Source of the DNA: Paenibacillus xylanexedens
GTDB taxonomy: Bacteria > Bacillota > Bacilli > Paenibacillales > Paenibacillaceae
Direction: 5' to 3'
DNA length: 64,000 nucleotides
Assembly (NCBI RefSeq): GCF_007676705.1
Contig: NZ_VEBF01000002.1
Location: forward strand, 1,736,001 to 1,800,000
Below, piece after piece: positions 18,005 to 27,679 of the stretch (the stretch's first letter is position 1; each line of letters begins with the position of its first letter). The notes below the pieces were generated by a model. The model worked only from the letters and a program-made list of their open reading frames with translations, did no database searches and was not told where the DNA came from. A program made the translations under genes and the position numbers.

Positions 18005-18128
18005 CACGCTGACGGATCTCATTCTCATCGGTTCCAATCTGGTGATGTTGTTTCAGGCTGGAAATGATGTGGTAAATTAGGGATACGCGCTACAAAAAAC
18101 AACTTATCGTTGTAAGGAGTGATTTGTA

Positions 18129-18380
18129 ATGGCACGTCAACCGACGTCAGAACGCAAAATGAGTCGTGAAGAAGCCGGCAGATTAGGTGGCAAAGCGACT
18201 TCCAAGAACCATGATCGAAGTTTCTATCAGATGATTGGAAAAAAAGGCGGAGAAGCGACTTCGGATGCCCATGACACTGACTTTTACAAGCAGATTGGAC
18301 GCAAAGGCGGAGAAGCAACCTCAGAAACCCATAATAAGGAATTCTATCGTGAGATTGGACGCAAAGGCGGAAGTAACTAA
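18129..18380 (+). CDS. KGG-repeat stress protein (GsiB/YciG-like)
   Basis: An 83-residue, very hydrophilic protein made of repeated units of the form (G/K)-G-G-(K/E)-A-T-S-x-x-H-x-x-x-F-Y-x-x-I-G-(R/K)-K. Four G-G blocks are present, and the last two units are almost identical at DNA level. This is the KGG motif found in Bacillus GsiB and E. coli YciG, hydrophilin-like proteins linked to general stress and desiccation. AAGGAG precedes the ATG by 9 bases. I found no convincing SigB-type promoter upstream. An overlapping minus-strand frame is a shadow. Confidence 0.88.
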   Translation: MARQPTSERKMSREEAGRLGGKATSKNHDRSFYQMIGKKGGEATSDAHDTDFYKQIGRKGGEATSETHNKEFYREIGRKGGSN

Positions 18381-18430
18381 CAGAATCCCGCTCGCCACAT
18401 AAAAACGTAATCATAGCTTTCCCGCAAATC

Positions 18431-18470
18431 AAGAAGTCTAATTCCATGAAAATGGTTTGAGGCTTCTTTC
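18431..18470 (+). terminator. Hairpin after the KGG gene
   Basis: AAGAAG and CTTCTT close an imperfect stem of about 17 bases around CCAT-GAAA-ATGG, followed by TCTATT. It probably ends the KGG transcript. The remaining 218 bases before ilvD carry its promoter and leader; no T-box sequence or clear attenuator was found there. Confidence 0.5.
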
Positions 18471-18688
18471 TATTGATTGTAGAAATATGACGACGGTTGT
18501 GATAGACTCAATAGAAAAACCGGGTGTTCACGGGTTTAAAGCAGCAAAGAATTTCACAAACTACGGGGAGCTCGACACCGGCTTGCCGATCTTTTTTTAG
18601 AGTACGGATGAAATTAAACGACAGATGCACTGCCATTTACTTTTCCATTCATGTTGCTCAATATTATATATTTGGGGGGAAACACACC

Positions 18689-20374
18689 ATGTCAGCCAAG
18701 AAGATGCGTTCCGATATGATCAAAAAAGGTTTTGACCGTGCACCGCACCGGAGTTTGCTCCGCGCAGCGGGCGTTAAAGAAGAGGATTTCGGCAAGCCAT
18801 TTATTGCCGTATGTAACTCTTACATCGATATCGTGCCCGGCCACGTTCACCTGCAGGAATTCGGTAAAATTGTAAAGGATGCTATTCGTGAAGCCGGTGG
18901 CGTTCCATTCGAATTCAACACCATCGGTGTAGATGACGGAATTGCCATGGGACACATTGGTATGCGTTACTCGCTGCCAAGCCGTGACATTATCGCGGAT
19001 TCCGTGGAAACCGTTGTATCTGCACACTGGTTCGACGGCATGGTATGTATCCCGAACTGCGATAAAATTACACCCGGCATGATGATGGGTGCACTCCGCT
19101 GTAATATCCCTACCGTGTTTGTCAGCGGTGGACCGATGAAAGCCGGTCGTGACAGCAATGGTAAAGCTCTCTCCCTGACCTCTGTATTTGAAGGCGTAGG
19201 TGCTTACCAAGCCGGTAAAATCGATGATAAGAGCTTGCTTGAACTTGAACAGTTCGGCTGTCCAACATGTGGATCATGTTCCGGTATGTTTACTGCAAAC
19301 TCCATGAACTGTCTGGCTGAAGCGATGGGACTGGCTATGCCAGGTAACGGAACCATCCTGGCTGTTGCTCCTGAGCGTCGTGAGTTTGTTAAACAATCTG
19401 CTAAACAACTGATGGAACTTATTAAAATGGATCTAAAACCACGTGATATCGTTACTGTAGAAGCGATCGATAATGCGTTTGCACTGGATATGGCGATGGG
19501 CGGATCTACGAATACAGTACTGCACACGCTGGCACTGGCTCATGAAGCGGGCATCGAGTATCCAATCGAGCGCATCAATGAAGTAGCTAACCGCGTTCCG
19601 CATCTGGCGAAACTTGCACCTGCTTCCGATCTTCACATCGAAGACGTTCACAATGCAGGCGGCGTAAGCGCAGTGCTGAACGAATTGCTCAAGAAACCAG
19701 GCGCTATTCATGGTGACTGCATTACGGTAACGGGTAAAACGATCCGTGAGAACGTTGAAGGAAAAGAAATTCAGGATACAAATGTCATTCACCACCTGGA
19801 TAACCCGCATTCCGAAAAAGGCGGCCTGGCTGTATTGTTTGGTAACCTTGCACCACAAGGCGCTATCATCAAAGTTGGTGCAGTTGATGCTTCGGTTGGT
19901 GGATACCACAAAGGTCCTGCCATCTGCTTTGACTCCCAAGAGCAAGCGCTCGAAGGCATTGCTAACGGCAAAGTAAAAGAAGGACATGTTGTCGTTATCC
20001 GCTATGAAGGACCAAAAGGCGGACCAGGTATGCCTGAGATGCTGGCTCCAACTTCCCAGATCGTAGGTATGGGATTGGGTGCCAAAGTTGGTCTGATCAC
20101 CGATGGACGCTTCTCCGGCGCATCCCGCGGAATCAGTATCGGACATATCTCTCCGGAAGCAGCTGAAGGTGGTCCAATCGCCTTTGTTGAAGAAGGGGAC
20201 ATCATCGAGCTGGATCTGAACAACCGTATCATCGAATTGCACATCAGTGACGAAGAGTTTGAACGTCGTCGCGCTGGTTGGAAAGGCTTTGAACCGAAAG
20301 TGAAAACCGGTTACCTGGCTCGTTATTCCAAACTGGTTACCAATGCAAGCAACGGTGGCGTACTGAGTATCTAA
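18689..20374 (+). CDS. ilvD: Dihydroxy-acid dehydratase
   Basis: A 561-residue iron-sulfur enzyme of valine and isoleucine synthesis that dehydrates 2,3-dihydroxy-isovalerate and its methyl homologue. Cluster ligands are visible as Cys42 in [12 protein letters not shown], Cys124 in [13 protein letters not shown] (with the metal-binding Asp-Lys) and the Cys in [10 protein letters not shown] near residues 191-197. The C-terminal motif [21 protein letters not shown] contains the catalytic Ser. The open frame extends 55 codons further upstream, but GGGGGG lies 8 bases before the ATG at 18689 and the family starts there. It stands alone, separate from other ilv genes. Confidence 0.97.
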   Translation: MSAKKMRSDMIKKGFDRAPHRSLLRAAGVKEEDFGKPFIAVCNSYIDIVPGHVHLQEFGKIVKDAIREAGGVPFEFNTIGVDDGIAMGHIGMRYSLPSRDIIADSVETVVSAHWFDGMVCIPNCDKITPGMMMGALRCNIPTVFVSGGPMKAGRDSNGKALSLTSVFEGVGAYQAGKIDDKSLLELEQFGCPTCGSCSGMFTANSMNCLAEAMGLAMPGNGTILAVAPERREFVKQSAKQLMELIKMDLKPRDIVTVEAIDNAFALDMAMGGSTNTVLHTLALAHEAGIEYPIERINEVANRVPHLAKLAPASDLHIEDVHNAGGVSAVLNELLKKPGAIHGDCITVTGKTIRENVEGKEIQDTNVIHHLDNPHSEKGGLAVLFGNLAPQGAIIKVGAVDASVGGYHKGPAICFDSQEQALEGIANGKVKEGHVVVIRYEGPKGGPGMPEMLAPTSQIVGMGLGAKVGLITDGRFSGASRGISIGHISPEAAEGGPIAFVEEGDIIELDLNNRIIELHISDEEFERRRAGWKGFEPKVKTGYLARYSKLVTNASNGGVLSI

Positions 20375-20420
20375 TTCACGCGATCCTTTACTTGAACCTA
20401 AAGGAAACTGGCAAATTAAT

Positions 20421-20466
20421 AAAGGGTTGCTCTTCTGCCAAATTTGGCGAAGGGCAACCCTTTTCT
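20421..20466. terminator. Terminator between ilvD and the deacetylase gene
   Basis: AAAGGGTTGC (20421-20430) and GCAACCCTTTT pair around a second small hairpin (GCCAAATTTGGC). A T run follows on the plus strand and an A run precedes, so it serves ilvD and possibly the convergent deacetylase gene. Confidence 0.85.
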
Positions 20467-20470
20467 TTTA

Positions 20471-21874
20471 TTAGTTCCGCTCTGGAATTATTTCTTTTTC
20501 GATCACAAGTGAACCTTCTCTGGACTCTTCTGCCGTTGCTGCCACCATCATCGTATGCTGACCATAACGTTCCAACAGTATCTCCAGCGGCATGGCAATC
20601 ATCTTGGGTACCAACTGTTCTGTACGTTGTTTCAGACGTTTAGTCCCCGCCGGATGAATTACACTTAATAATAGCTTCAAGTATACTTTGGAAGCCGCAC
20701 TGAAAGGTCCGGGAGGCAACTCCCGAATGGTAAATCCGAACTTTTCCGGACCTCTGTTAATCATGCTCACACCATATATAGCCTTGGCAGAACGTAGTTC
20801 AGGGTCAAGTGTTACCATACGCGCCAAATCCGGCAATTGTTGTTCCATGGTGCGGATCATGCGAATAGCCAAATGCATACTAGAGCGTGATGTCACTCCA
20901 AGTTCGAACAATTTCTGATTGTCAAAATGCAGTTCAATTACCGGATCTCCGTTTTGAATGACATGGCCGTCATTCATCTCCACTCGCGCTCCGTGATATA
21001 CACGAGATCGGAAGTGCAGCATCGGATCTTCTGGCGAAGCCGTCCGTAGATGGTATACCCAGTGGAACAACTTCTCCCAACCCAACCACAAGGCAACAAC
21101 GATTCGTTTCCATCGCTTCAACGGTGTCTGTGGTTGATTCTTGTTCTGAGCTTCGCTCACTGTAACACCTCCCATCAACGTATCGACGCGTACACTTTGC
21201 AGACCTAACCGTTCGGCCTCCTGCAAGACGACATCCAGCGCCTGAAGCATCTGCTCCGGCGCGTGTGCATCAGCACCGAGGGTTGTTCCTCGATCATGCA
21301 GCAGCATGACCTCTCCGCCTCTTAGTTCCTTCAGCATCCGTTCGGTCAATCTTTGGGCACCCACTCGGCTTCTCCAGTCCTCAAACATGGAAGACCACAG
21401 TACAATCTTTCGCTCTTTCTTACTGAAAAAATCAAACAGATTCATAATTCCCCAAGGTGGACGATAATAACAAGTCTTCACTCCGGTTACTTCATGGATA
21501 ATCTGACCTGTTCGCTGGATCTGGTTACGAACAGTACGAGGCCGCATGAGCCAGTTCGTTTTGTGAATATAATTATGAATGCCAATAAGATGACCTTCCT
21601 CATGTATCCGCTGAATGAGTTCCGGATGACTCGCCGCATGCTCTCCAACGACGAAGAATGTTGCTTTCGCTCGATGCTGACGGAGCAGATCAAGCAGTCG
21701 TGGTGTATAGTACGGATCAGGCCCATCGTCAAAGGTTAAGGCAAACTGTGTATCACTTCTCCCCCGTCTGAACACACGAAAACCGAAAAGCCTGCTAATC
21801 AAACTTGGAATAAAGGCGTAAAAAGATGATAGATACAATAACCACAGTAAAATACTATGAAGTATCGTTGTCAT
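20471..21874 (-). CDS. Polysaccharide deacetylase (NodB) with C-terminal YkoP-like domain
   Basis: A 467-residue protein. An N-terminal membrane segment (about residues 5-28) precedes a NodB domain with TFDDGPDP (metal Asp near residues 49-50), HNYIH (metal histidines near 100 and 104; the usual form is H-S/T-x-x-H) and YYRPPWG. The domain ends with VMLLHDRG. After a basic linker near residue 255, a C-terminal domain of about 200 residues (HFRSRVYHGARVEMNDGHVI, then HLAIRMIRTM) resembles the Bacillus YkoP domain often fused to such enzymes. It probably de-N-acetylates a wall glycan outside the cell. GGGGAG lies 8 bases before the ATG at 21874. Confidence 0.87.
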   Translation of the reverse strand: MTTILHSILLWLLYLSSFYAFIPSLISRLFGFRVFRRGRSDTQFALTFDDGPDPYYTPRLLDLLRQHRAKATFFVVGEHAASHPELIQRIHEEGHLIGIHNYIHKTNWLMRPRTVRNQIQRTGQIIHEVTGVKTCYYRPPWGIMNLFDFFSKKERKIVLWSSMFEDWRSRVGAQRLTERMLKELRGGEVMLLHDRGTTLGADAHAPEQMLQALDVVLQEAERLGLQSVRVDTLMGGVTVSEAQNKNQPQTPLKRWKRIVVALWLGWEKLFHWVYHLRTASPEDPMLHFRSRVYHGARVEMNDGHVIQNGDPVIELHFDNQKLFELGVTSRSSMHLAIRMIRTMEQQLPDLARMVTLDPELRSAKAIYGVSMINRGPEKFGFTIRELPPGPFSAASKVYLKLLLSVIHPAGTKRLKQRTEQLVPKMIAMPLEILLERYGQHTMMVAATAEESREGSLVIEKEIIPERN

Positions 21875-22048
21875 GTTGCGAGCTCCCCACTTCTCATGCT
21901 GAATTACGGTGCACAATGGCACTATCTAAAATAAACCGCCTTTAATTTTATCATAATTCAGACTTTTCTTGAATCCTGTTTTCCCAAAAAGTTAGCTATC
22001 GTGTACAATAAATACATTCTAATGATTGCCTTCAAAGGAGCCATGTCC

Positions 22049-23245
22049 ATGCTGCCGCTTTACAAAAAATACGGGCGCACCGTCTTCGATATCGCGTTAC
22101 TCGTATTAACCGTGTATGTGATAATGTACAGTTTCAGTCAATTATATCAATTGGCTGCGCCAGTTTTTCTCTCATTCATCGTATATTGGATGATCGAACC
22201 ACTTGCCAAATTTTTACATCGCAAAGGATTACCCAAGACGCTTGGAGCAGCCATCTCCGTCTTGTTGTTTCTTGCATTGATTGTCGCTGCATTTTTTGGG
22301 GTAGGCTTAATTATCATTTCACAAATTTCCAATCTTCAAGATAATTTCCCCGTGTACATTGAAATGATACAGCGTGAATTCACCAATCTGGTGCTGTTCA
22401 TTCAAGACAAGTCAGATGCTCTCCCTGATGGGATTATGGAAAAAGTGAACGAATATTTTGCAACACTTACCGGCTTCCTGTCCAAATGGGTAACCAGTGG
22501 AGCACAGTTCGTCGTCGGCTTCCTCAGTTCATTCTCTTCGTTTATTACGAACTTCGGAATTGCGATTATTTTGGCATTCTTTCTCAGTATCGAGATCGAA
22601 TCCTGGCGCAAGTTTGCCCGTGCAAAAACGCCAAAAACATTAAAGTTAGCTATCGAATTCATGCGAAATCACGTGTTCAAGACGATCCGCTCGTATCTGA
22701 AGGCACAGATGATCATGATGCTCATTACGTTCGTATTGATTTATGCAGGTTTGTTGATTTTGGGAACCTCCAACGCATTTACGATTGCAGCCATCTGCGC
22801 GGTCTTCGATCTGGTACCGTTGCTTGGCGTTCCTGTTGTATTCATTCCATGGATCGTCTACTTGTTCATTATAGGCAATAGTAGCCTGGCCATCGGCCTG
22901 ATTGTAATTCTGGTAGTCACGATGTTGACACGACAATTGCTGGAACCTAAAATATCGGGGAACTCGATCGGTGTATCTTCGGCATACTTGATGCTTTCGT
23001 TTATGCTGATTTCCCTTTCGATCTTCGGTCTCGCCGGTGTTGTGTTATCCCCAGTGCTCCTGATCCTTCTGAAAGAACTGTTACAACAAGGGTACCTGCA
23101 AAAGTGGATTCACCTGCCCAAAGATGAATTTGAGTCTTCTCCACTAGTCATGGACCCACCCGTAAATACAGCCTCAGCCCATTCTGCCGAGTCAACGGTA
23201 CAACCTCCCGTTCCTGGGAAGAATCACGAAGACTCAGCCAAATAG
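22049..23245 (+). CDS. AI-2E family (UPF0118/PerM) membrane transporter, YtvI-like
   Basis: A 398-residue membrane protein with about eight transmembrane segments. The family core is visible: a central amphipathic region (EMIQREFTNLVLFIQDKS), SSFITNFGIAIILAFFLSIE, then the C-terminal part FDLVPLLGVPVVFIPWIVYL and VTMLTRQLLEPKISGNSIGVS. Members export small molecules or ions; the substrate is unknown. AAAGGAG lies 8 bases before the ATG at 22049 and is too close to the ATG at 22043. The 3' end overlaps the convergent penicillin-binding protein gene by 22 bases. Confidence 0.87.
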   Translation: MLPLYKKYGRTVFDIALLVLTVYVIMYSFSQLYQLAAPVFLSFIVYWMIEPLAKFLHRKGLPKTLGAAISVLLFLALIVAAFFGVGLIIISQISNLQDNFPVYIEMIQREFTNLVLFIQDKSDALPDGIMEKVNEYFATLTGFLSKWVTSGAQFVVGFLSSFSSFITNFGIAIILAFFLSIEIESWRKFARAKTPKTLKLAIEFMRNHVFKTIRSYLKAQMIMMLITFVLIYAGLLILGTSNAFTIAAICAVFDLVPLLGVPVVFIPWIVYLFIIGNSSLAIGLIVILVVTMLTRQLLEPKISGNSIGVSSAYLMLSFMLISLSIFGLAGVVLSPVLLILLKELLQQGYLQKWIHLPKDEFESSPLVMDPPVNTASAHSAESTVQPPVPGKNHEDSAK

Positions 23246-25035
23246 TCCATGACTTTCCTGAATACAGCCGTAGCCTGATGATGGCTGTCAGGCGAGACGT
23301 TCTGGACAAGCACAGCCACTGCATACTTGGGGTGTTCTATCGGTCCATAACCAATGAACCATTGGTTGTTGCGTTTTTCCCCATTTTTCTGTACCTGGGC
23401 GGTACCCGATTTCCCTGCAACATGCCATCGTGCACGCTGCAGGGATTTTCCTGTGCCCTCACGAACTACCTTATCCATCCAGGACAGCAGTGTATGTGCC
23501 GTTGCGGGAGCAATCTGTCCTGATGCTGAAGGCGAATCATGCAAAGGCATCTTCAGCATGGTGCCACCATCGGCATACCGGATTCGCTCAACAAGACGCG
23601 GGGCACTAACCTTCCCATCATGCAACAATGTCACGATCAGATTCGCGGCTTGTAAAGGTGTGACCAAGACATCTCGCTGACCGATTGCTGTCTGTATTTT
23701 GGCGCCTTCATCCGTCGATGAAACTGCTTCTGTTCTGACTCGCCCGTGATCTTCATGATCAAAGTGCCGCAGCACCGGCATTCCTGCCAGCTGCTCACCC
23801 TCCCAGCCAATCGGACGCGCGAGTCCCAGACGATCTGCCGTCTGCTCCAGTTGCTCCATACTAAGCCTGCGTGCCGTTTCTGCAAATACGATGTTACAAG
23901 ACTCTGCGAATCCTTGCTCCAGATTCAAGTCCCCATGCCCATGCTCCTTCCAGCAGGACAGTCCATACTTTCTATATTCGCCACCACAATGGAACTCTTC
24001 TCCATTAGCAACCGCATGATACTCCAAAGCGGCAGCGGCAGTGACAATTTTAAAAATGGAACCTGGTACGGCTCCCTGTACTGCACGATTCCCCCAGGCT
24101 GATTGTATGGGGTCCACATGTTGCGGCTGATAGAAAGGGCGGGATATCATGGCACGAACATCTGCGTTAGCGACATCCAGTACAACAACAGCCCCTTCTT
24201 GTAATCCAGACTCTTCTGTCAGCTGCTCCAACCCACGCTGTAACTTGCCATCCACAGTAGTTTCCACACGTAAAGGATAATGACTATTGGCTGGTGCGAT
24301 GACGCGCGGCTGGATCTCGGGAATAATCTCTCCACCGCCCGAGACCATACGGGACACAAGCGTAGGGCCAATTCCTCTTAACAAGGGTTCAAGTGTTCTC
24401 TCCAGGCCAGCTGCCCCTGATTTCATGGCAAAAGGCTGTCTTACCTCATCCTGATGTCCAGATTGTCCTTCGGAAGGTTCAGGCTGTTCTGCCACATAAC
24501 CAAGCCACTGCATTCCCGTGTGCCCATGGAGGTACCTTGTCATCATCGGATATATACCCACGCCTTGCAGATGCAGACCACGTAAACGCTTAATCTGAGC
24601 CTCGGACAAATGAACAGGCTGATGTGAACCTGCTGTCCAGAAATGAGGTGTATTCTCCTGATTCCATTCCTTCTTCAATTGATCCAGATCTGTATGTAAT
24701 ATAGCGGTCAACTCTGTCAACTCGGAGCCTTCTAATGCCCCATACTTGCGTAATTTCTCTAATGGACCTGCTTGTGGAAAAAGAATCAATCCCCATTGCA
24801 GCTTACCGGTCAATGCCTCGCCGTTGTAATCCGTAAATTGTCCCCGCCCTGAATCAAGCATCACACCGCGTTCACGCTGCAATACAGACATTTCACGTAC
24901 TGTTCGGTGAAATCCAGGCATCGTCTGATTCACCTGAACGATCTGAACCCATCCCAATCGCAATATAAGCAACCCAAAGATAAGGGTTAGAACAATACAA
25001 GCTATATAAATCCGCCGTTTTGCAAGGAGATGCAT
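23224..25035 (-). CDS. Class B penicillin-binding protein (transpeptidase)
   Basis: A 603-residue cell-wall transpeptidase. One N-terminal membrane segment (residues 10-26) is followed by a pedestal/dimerisation domain and a C-terminal transpeptidase domain. All three active-site motifs are present: S326-x-x-K in GSIFK, S379-x-N in SCN and K542-S-G in AGKSGTAQV. No PASTA domain is seen. The architecture resembles PBP2/SpoVD-type D,D-transpeptidases of spore-formers, but the exact type (vegetative, division or sporulation) is not settled. AAAGGTGA precedes the ATG. The gene is convergent with the AI-2E family gene and their coding ends overlap. Confidence 0.9.
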   Translation of the reverse strand: MHLLAKRRIYIACIVLTLIFGLLILRLGWVQIVQVNQTMPGFHRTVREMSVLQRERGVMLDSGRGQFTDYNGEALTGKLQWGLILFPQAGPLEKLRKYGALEGSELTELTAILHTDLDQLKKEWNQENTPHFWTAGSHQPVHLSEAQIKRLRGLHLQGVGIYPMMTRYLHGHTGMQWLGYVAEQPEPSEGQSGHQDEVRQPFAMKSGAAGLERTLEPLLRGIGPTLVSRMVSGGGEIIPEIQPRVIAPANSHYPLRVETTVDGKLQRGLEQLTEESGLQEGAVVVLDVANADVRAMISRPFYQPQHVDPIQSAWGNRAVQGAVPGSIFKIVTAAAALEYHAVANGEEFHCGGEYRKYGLSCWKEHGHGDLNLEQGFAESCNIVFAETARRLSMEQLEQTADRLGLARPIGWEGEQLAGMPVLRHFDHEDHGRVRTEAVSSTDEGAKIQTAIGQRDVLVTPLQAANLIVTLLHDGKVSAPRLVERIRYADGGTMLKMPLHDSPSASGQIAPATAHTLLSWMDKVVREGTGKSLQRARWHVAGKSGTAQVQKNGEKRNNQWFIGYGPIEHPKYAVAVLVQNVSPDSHHQATAVFRKVMDYLAESS

Positions 25036-25101
25036 CCAAATCTCACCTTTTGTCGTTTTGACATATTATTGCTGATAAGGCTTGGAATTATCCGGTAAAC
25101 C

Positions 25102-25134
25102 TAAAGAAAACCTGTCCCATGTGCGGGACAGGTT
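25102..25134 (-). terminator. Terminator after the chemoreceptor gene
   Basis: AACCTGTCCC and GGGACAGGTT form a 10-bp perfect stem with a 6-base loop, followed on the minus strand by TTTTCTTT. It lies 24 bases after the chemoreceptor stop. Confidence 0.85.
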
Positions 25135-25157
25135 CTCCTCATTTCAGCCTTGGCTTG

Positions 25158-27446
25158 TTACACCGTAAAGCGTGACAATGTTTCTTTCAGTTCAGTGGAC
25201 ACGTTCTCCAGTTTGCCAGACAGATTAACCAGCTGGTTACTGATATTTTGCTGTTCACTGCTCAGTGAAGCTACTTCTTGGGACGTTGCAGAAGATTCTT
25301 CAGCTACTGCGCTGACGTTGCTCATGGCTTCGGACAATGTACTCTGAGATTTGTTCAAATCTCCAATCGATCCCGTCACCATACCTAGACGTTCCACAAA
25401 TGCACCCATCTGCTCCTGTACGGAAGCAAATATGACGTTGGTATCTTTAACAGCATCCATTTGTTCCTTGAATAATGGGTACGCTGCCGACAAAGCATCA
25501 ACCGTCTCATTCATTTCCGTCATGATTTTGTCTGTAATCTCTCCAACCATCTCAATGGATTGTCTGGATTGAGCCGCCAGCTGACGTACCTCATCAGCCA
25601 CCACCATGAAACCGCGTCCAGCCGCACCAGCACGTGCTGCCTCAATGGTCGCATTGAGGGATAGGATATTGGTTTGTTTCGTTATGTTTTGCAGCACTTC
25701 AAGCACTTTCAGAACAGAAGATGTACTCTCTTTCAGCGAATCAACCTTATTCACCAGTGCACCAATCATTTCTTCTGTCTTCTGGGTTTTGGTCATTAAC
25801 TGATTCAGATGTTGTGTTCCTGTCTGACTGGACTTCTCTACGTGACGAGCAGAATCACCCATCTGTTCATTGGCAGCGATTACACTCTCCATCTGACGAG
25901 AGATATTATCCGTCAATTCATTGCCACGTTCTGCTTCAGTTGCCAGACTGCCTGCACCACCTGCAATCTCTTCTGTGGCTACGGCGATCTCAGAAGCAGA
26001 TACGGCTGTTTTCTTGGATGCACTGCTCAGTTCGGAGGCCGTATCCAATACTTCCTGTGCAGAACGATTGGTTTGTTCAACCAGCTTCGTGATCTGCTCC
26101 ATCATCAGATTGAATGCCGATGAGAGCTGACCAATTTCATCTTTGGAGCTATACGGGGTACGAACTTTAAGATTACCTTTCGCACCTTCCTGCATCAGAT
26201 CTTTCAATTTGCCGAGTGGACGAGCGATCATACGCACCATCCAGATCCCGATCAATACTGCAATACCTGCATCAATCAGCGCCATCCACAGTGTCAGGGT
26301 CAGAATACCTTTCGCATCCTGAACCAAAACAGAGGTAGGTATCATACCAACCAGTTTCCAATTGGATGTATCCATCGTGCTGTATACAGCCAGCATTTCA
26401 GTAGATTCATCATCCACCGTATACTCCGTATTCGTGCTACCCGCTGGTTCAGTCAGCTCTTTAACAAATGCAAGCTCTGTATCTTGTCCGGTACGATCCG
26501 GGATGGAGGATGCAACCACTTTATTATCCGGAGCAATCAGTTGAAGAACAGCTCCTGGACCCAGATCAAGCGATTTCAATTGTTCCTCCAGCACTTCCAG
26601 TTTCAGTTCAATAACCAGAACATACGACTGGGTCGTTCCCTGCAGGTTTTTCATTGAACGTGCAATTTTAAACGTTGGGGTTGAGCCATCTTCCTTGACC
26701 TCTGTTGGAAGCCAGCGATAACCGCCCGCCTCAATCAACTCACTGTACCATGCTTCCTGGCGAATGTTGCCCATGGATGAACTGTTGCTACCTGTACCCA
26801 TAATGGACTTTGTATCGTCCGTAGGTACCAAATAAATCGCTTCCATAGATTTATTTGTAAATGCAACATTGGACAGTTGCTTGTTGATTGAACTTGAGTT
26901 TATGAATGTATCATACGCAGTCAGATTTTGATCTGACATTTTTTGTAGCAAGGACTGCATTTCCGGATCAAAGAAAATCTGTGTGGATGTGTCCACAAAT
27001 CTCTCCAAAATGATGTCCATTTTTTGTTTGGTCTGATCAATCGTCTCCTGATTGGCTCGTGAGGCATTGGTCTCAATCGTACCCTTGGCTTTCGAATAGG
27101 ATAATAGACCCAAACTCACTACAAAAATCATTATTCCCGCAAAGAAGATCAAGAACAGTTTAACCCCTACGGATTTAACCGGATTTGCCTTCTTAATCTG
27201 TTCAAAAGAAGCCCCCCCAAAGTTTTTCCAATCCCGGTTTTTCAATTGTTTCTTCACCCAATCGGTCTTGATCCAGCCCAACTTGAGCTTACTGCGGTCA
27301 ATCTTAAACAATCTTTTGCCACTACCTGTCGTTCCACTTTTAGCTACTTTTTCTTTCTTCACTTTCTGAACCTTCTCAGGGTTAACCTGCTCGGCTTTTG
27401 TCACTTGTTCCCCACTGTCTTTCTGCTTCTTTTGAACCAATCCCAT
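25158..27446 (-). CDS. Methyl-accepting chemotaxis protein with a long basic N-terminal extension
   Basis: A 762-residue transmembrane chemoreceptor. Residues 1-93 form an unusual Lys-rich cytoplasmic extension before the first membrane segment (about 94-117). An extracellular dCache-type sensor of about 270 residues follows (WYSELIEAGGYRWLPTEV, then MLAVYSTMDTSNWKLVGMIPTS). Next come the second membrane segment, a HAMP domain (MIARPLGKLKDLMQEGAKGNLKVRT) and a signalling domain with the hairpin tip QNITKQTNILSLNATIEAARAG and RGFMVVADEVRQLA. It should signal to CheA/CheW. The ligand is unknown; dCache sensors often bind amino acids. The start ATG follows GGCAGGTGA. Confidence 0.93.
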   Translation of the reverse strand: MGLVQKKQKDSGEQVTKAEQVNPEKVQKVKKEKVAKSGTTGSGKRLFKIDRSKLKLGWIKTDWVKKQLKNRDWKNFGGASFEQIKKANPVKSVGVKLFLIFFAGIMIFVVSLGLLSYSKAKGTIETNASRANQETIDQTKQKMDIILERFVDTSTQIFFDPEMQSLLQKMSDQNLTAYDTFINSSSINKQLSNVAFTNKSMEAIYLVPTDDTKSIMGTGSNSSSMGNIRQEAWYSELIEAGGYRWLPTEVKEDGSTPTFKIARSMKNLQGTTQSYVLVIELKLEVLEEQLKSLDLGPGAVLQLIAPDNKVVASSIPDRTGQDTELAFVKELTEPAGSTNTEYTVDDESTEMLAVYSTMDTSNWKLVGMIPTSVLVQDAKGILTLTLWMALIDAGIAVLIGIWMVRMIARPLGKLKDLMQEGAKGNLKVRTPYSSKDEIGQLSSAFNLMMEQITKLVEQTNRSAQEVLDTASELSSASKKTAVSASEIAVATEEIAGGAGSLATEAERGNELTDNISRQMESVIAANEQMGDSARHVEKSSQTGTQHLNQLMTKTQKTEEMIGALVNKVDSLKESTSSVLKVLEVLQNITKQTNILSLNATIEAARAGAAGRGFMVVADEVRQLAAQSRQSIEMVGEITDKIMTEMNETVDALSAAYPLFKEQMDAVKDTNVIFASVQEQMGAFVERLGMVTGSIGDLNKSQSTLSEAMSNVSAVAEESSATSQEVASLSSEQQNISNQLVNLSGKLENVSTELKETLSRFTV

Positions 27447-27573
27447 TCACCTGCCAGTAATTTACTTGTTGGATTTTCTTTCTCTCCCCTATAAATATGT
27501 AGTATTCGACAGCTTTCCTCTTTCCCCTTTCACTTCCCAGAAATATTTTACAACTTTATTCCTATTTTTCTAT

Positions 27574-27609
27574 AAAAAAAAGACCCCCTTATGCCGATAA
27601 ACGGAGGTC
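27574..27609 (-). terminator. Terminator after the U32 gene pair
   Basis: On the minus strand GACCTCC and GGGGGTC pair (one wobble) and are followed by eight T. It lies about 70 bases after the stop of the second U32 gene and closes the leftward mltG-U32-U32 run. Confidence 0.85.
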
Positions 27610-27679
27610 CAAATGTAAATTTTATAACACTATTTTGTTAAATCATAATACAATATTGACACATTGTAGGTATTTAAGC

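Noticed and set aside
18018..18128. SigB-type promoter for the KGG stress gene
   Set aside because: GTTTCA and GGGATA occur but are 24 bases apart, far from the usual 13-15, and the -10 is not a proper match.
18025..18447. 140-codon minus-strand frame over the KGG gene
   Set aside because: Its repeated Cys/His/Ser pattern is the antisense image of the KGG repeats; the plus-strand gene has a good ribosome binding site.
18487..18600. 37-codon leader peptide ending at a T run before ilvD
   Set aside because: No ribosome binding site, no run of branched-chain amino acid codons, and the hairpin before the T run has only a 3-bp stem.
19433..20242. 269-codon minus-strand frame inside ilvD
   Set aside because: The ilvD protein is conserved end to end with full catalytic motifs; the antisense frame has none.
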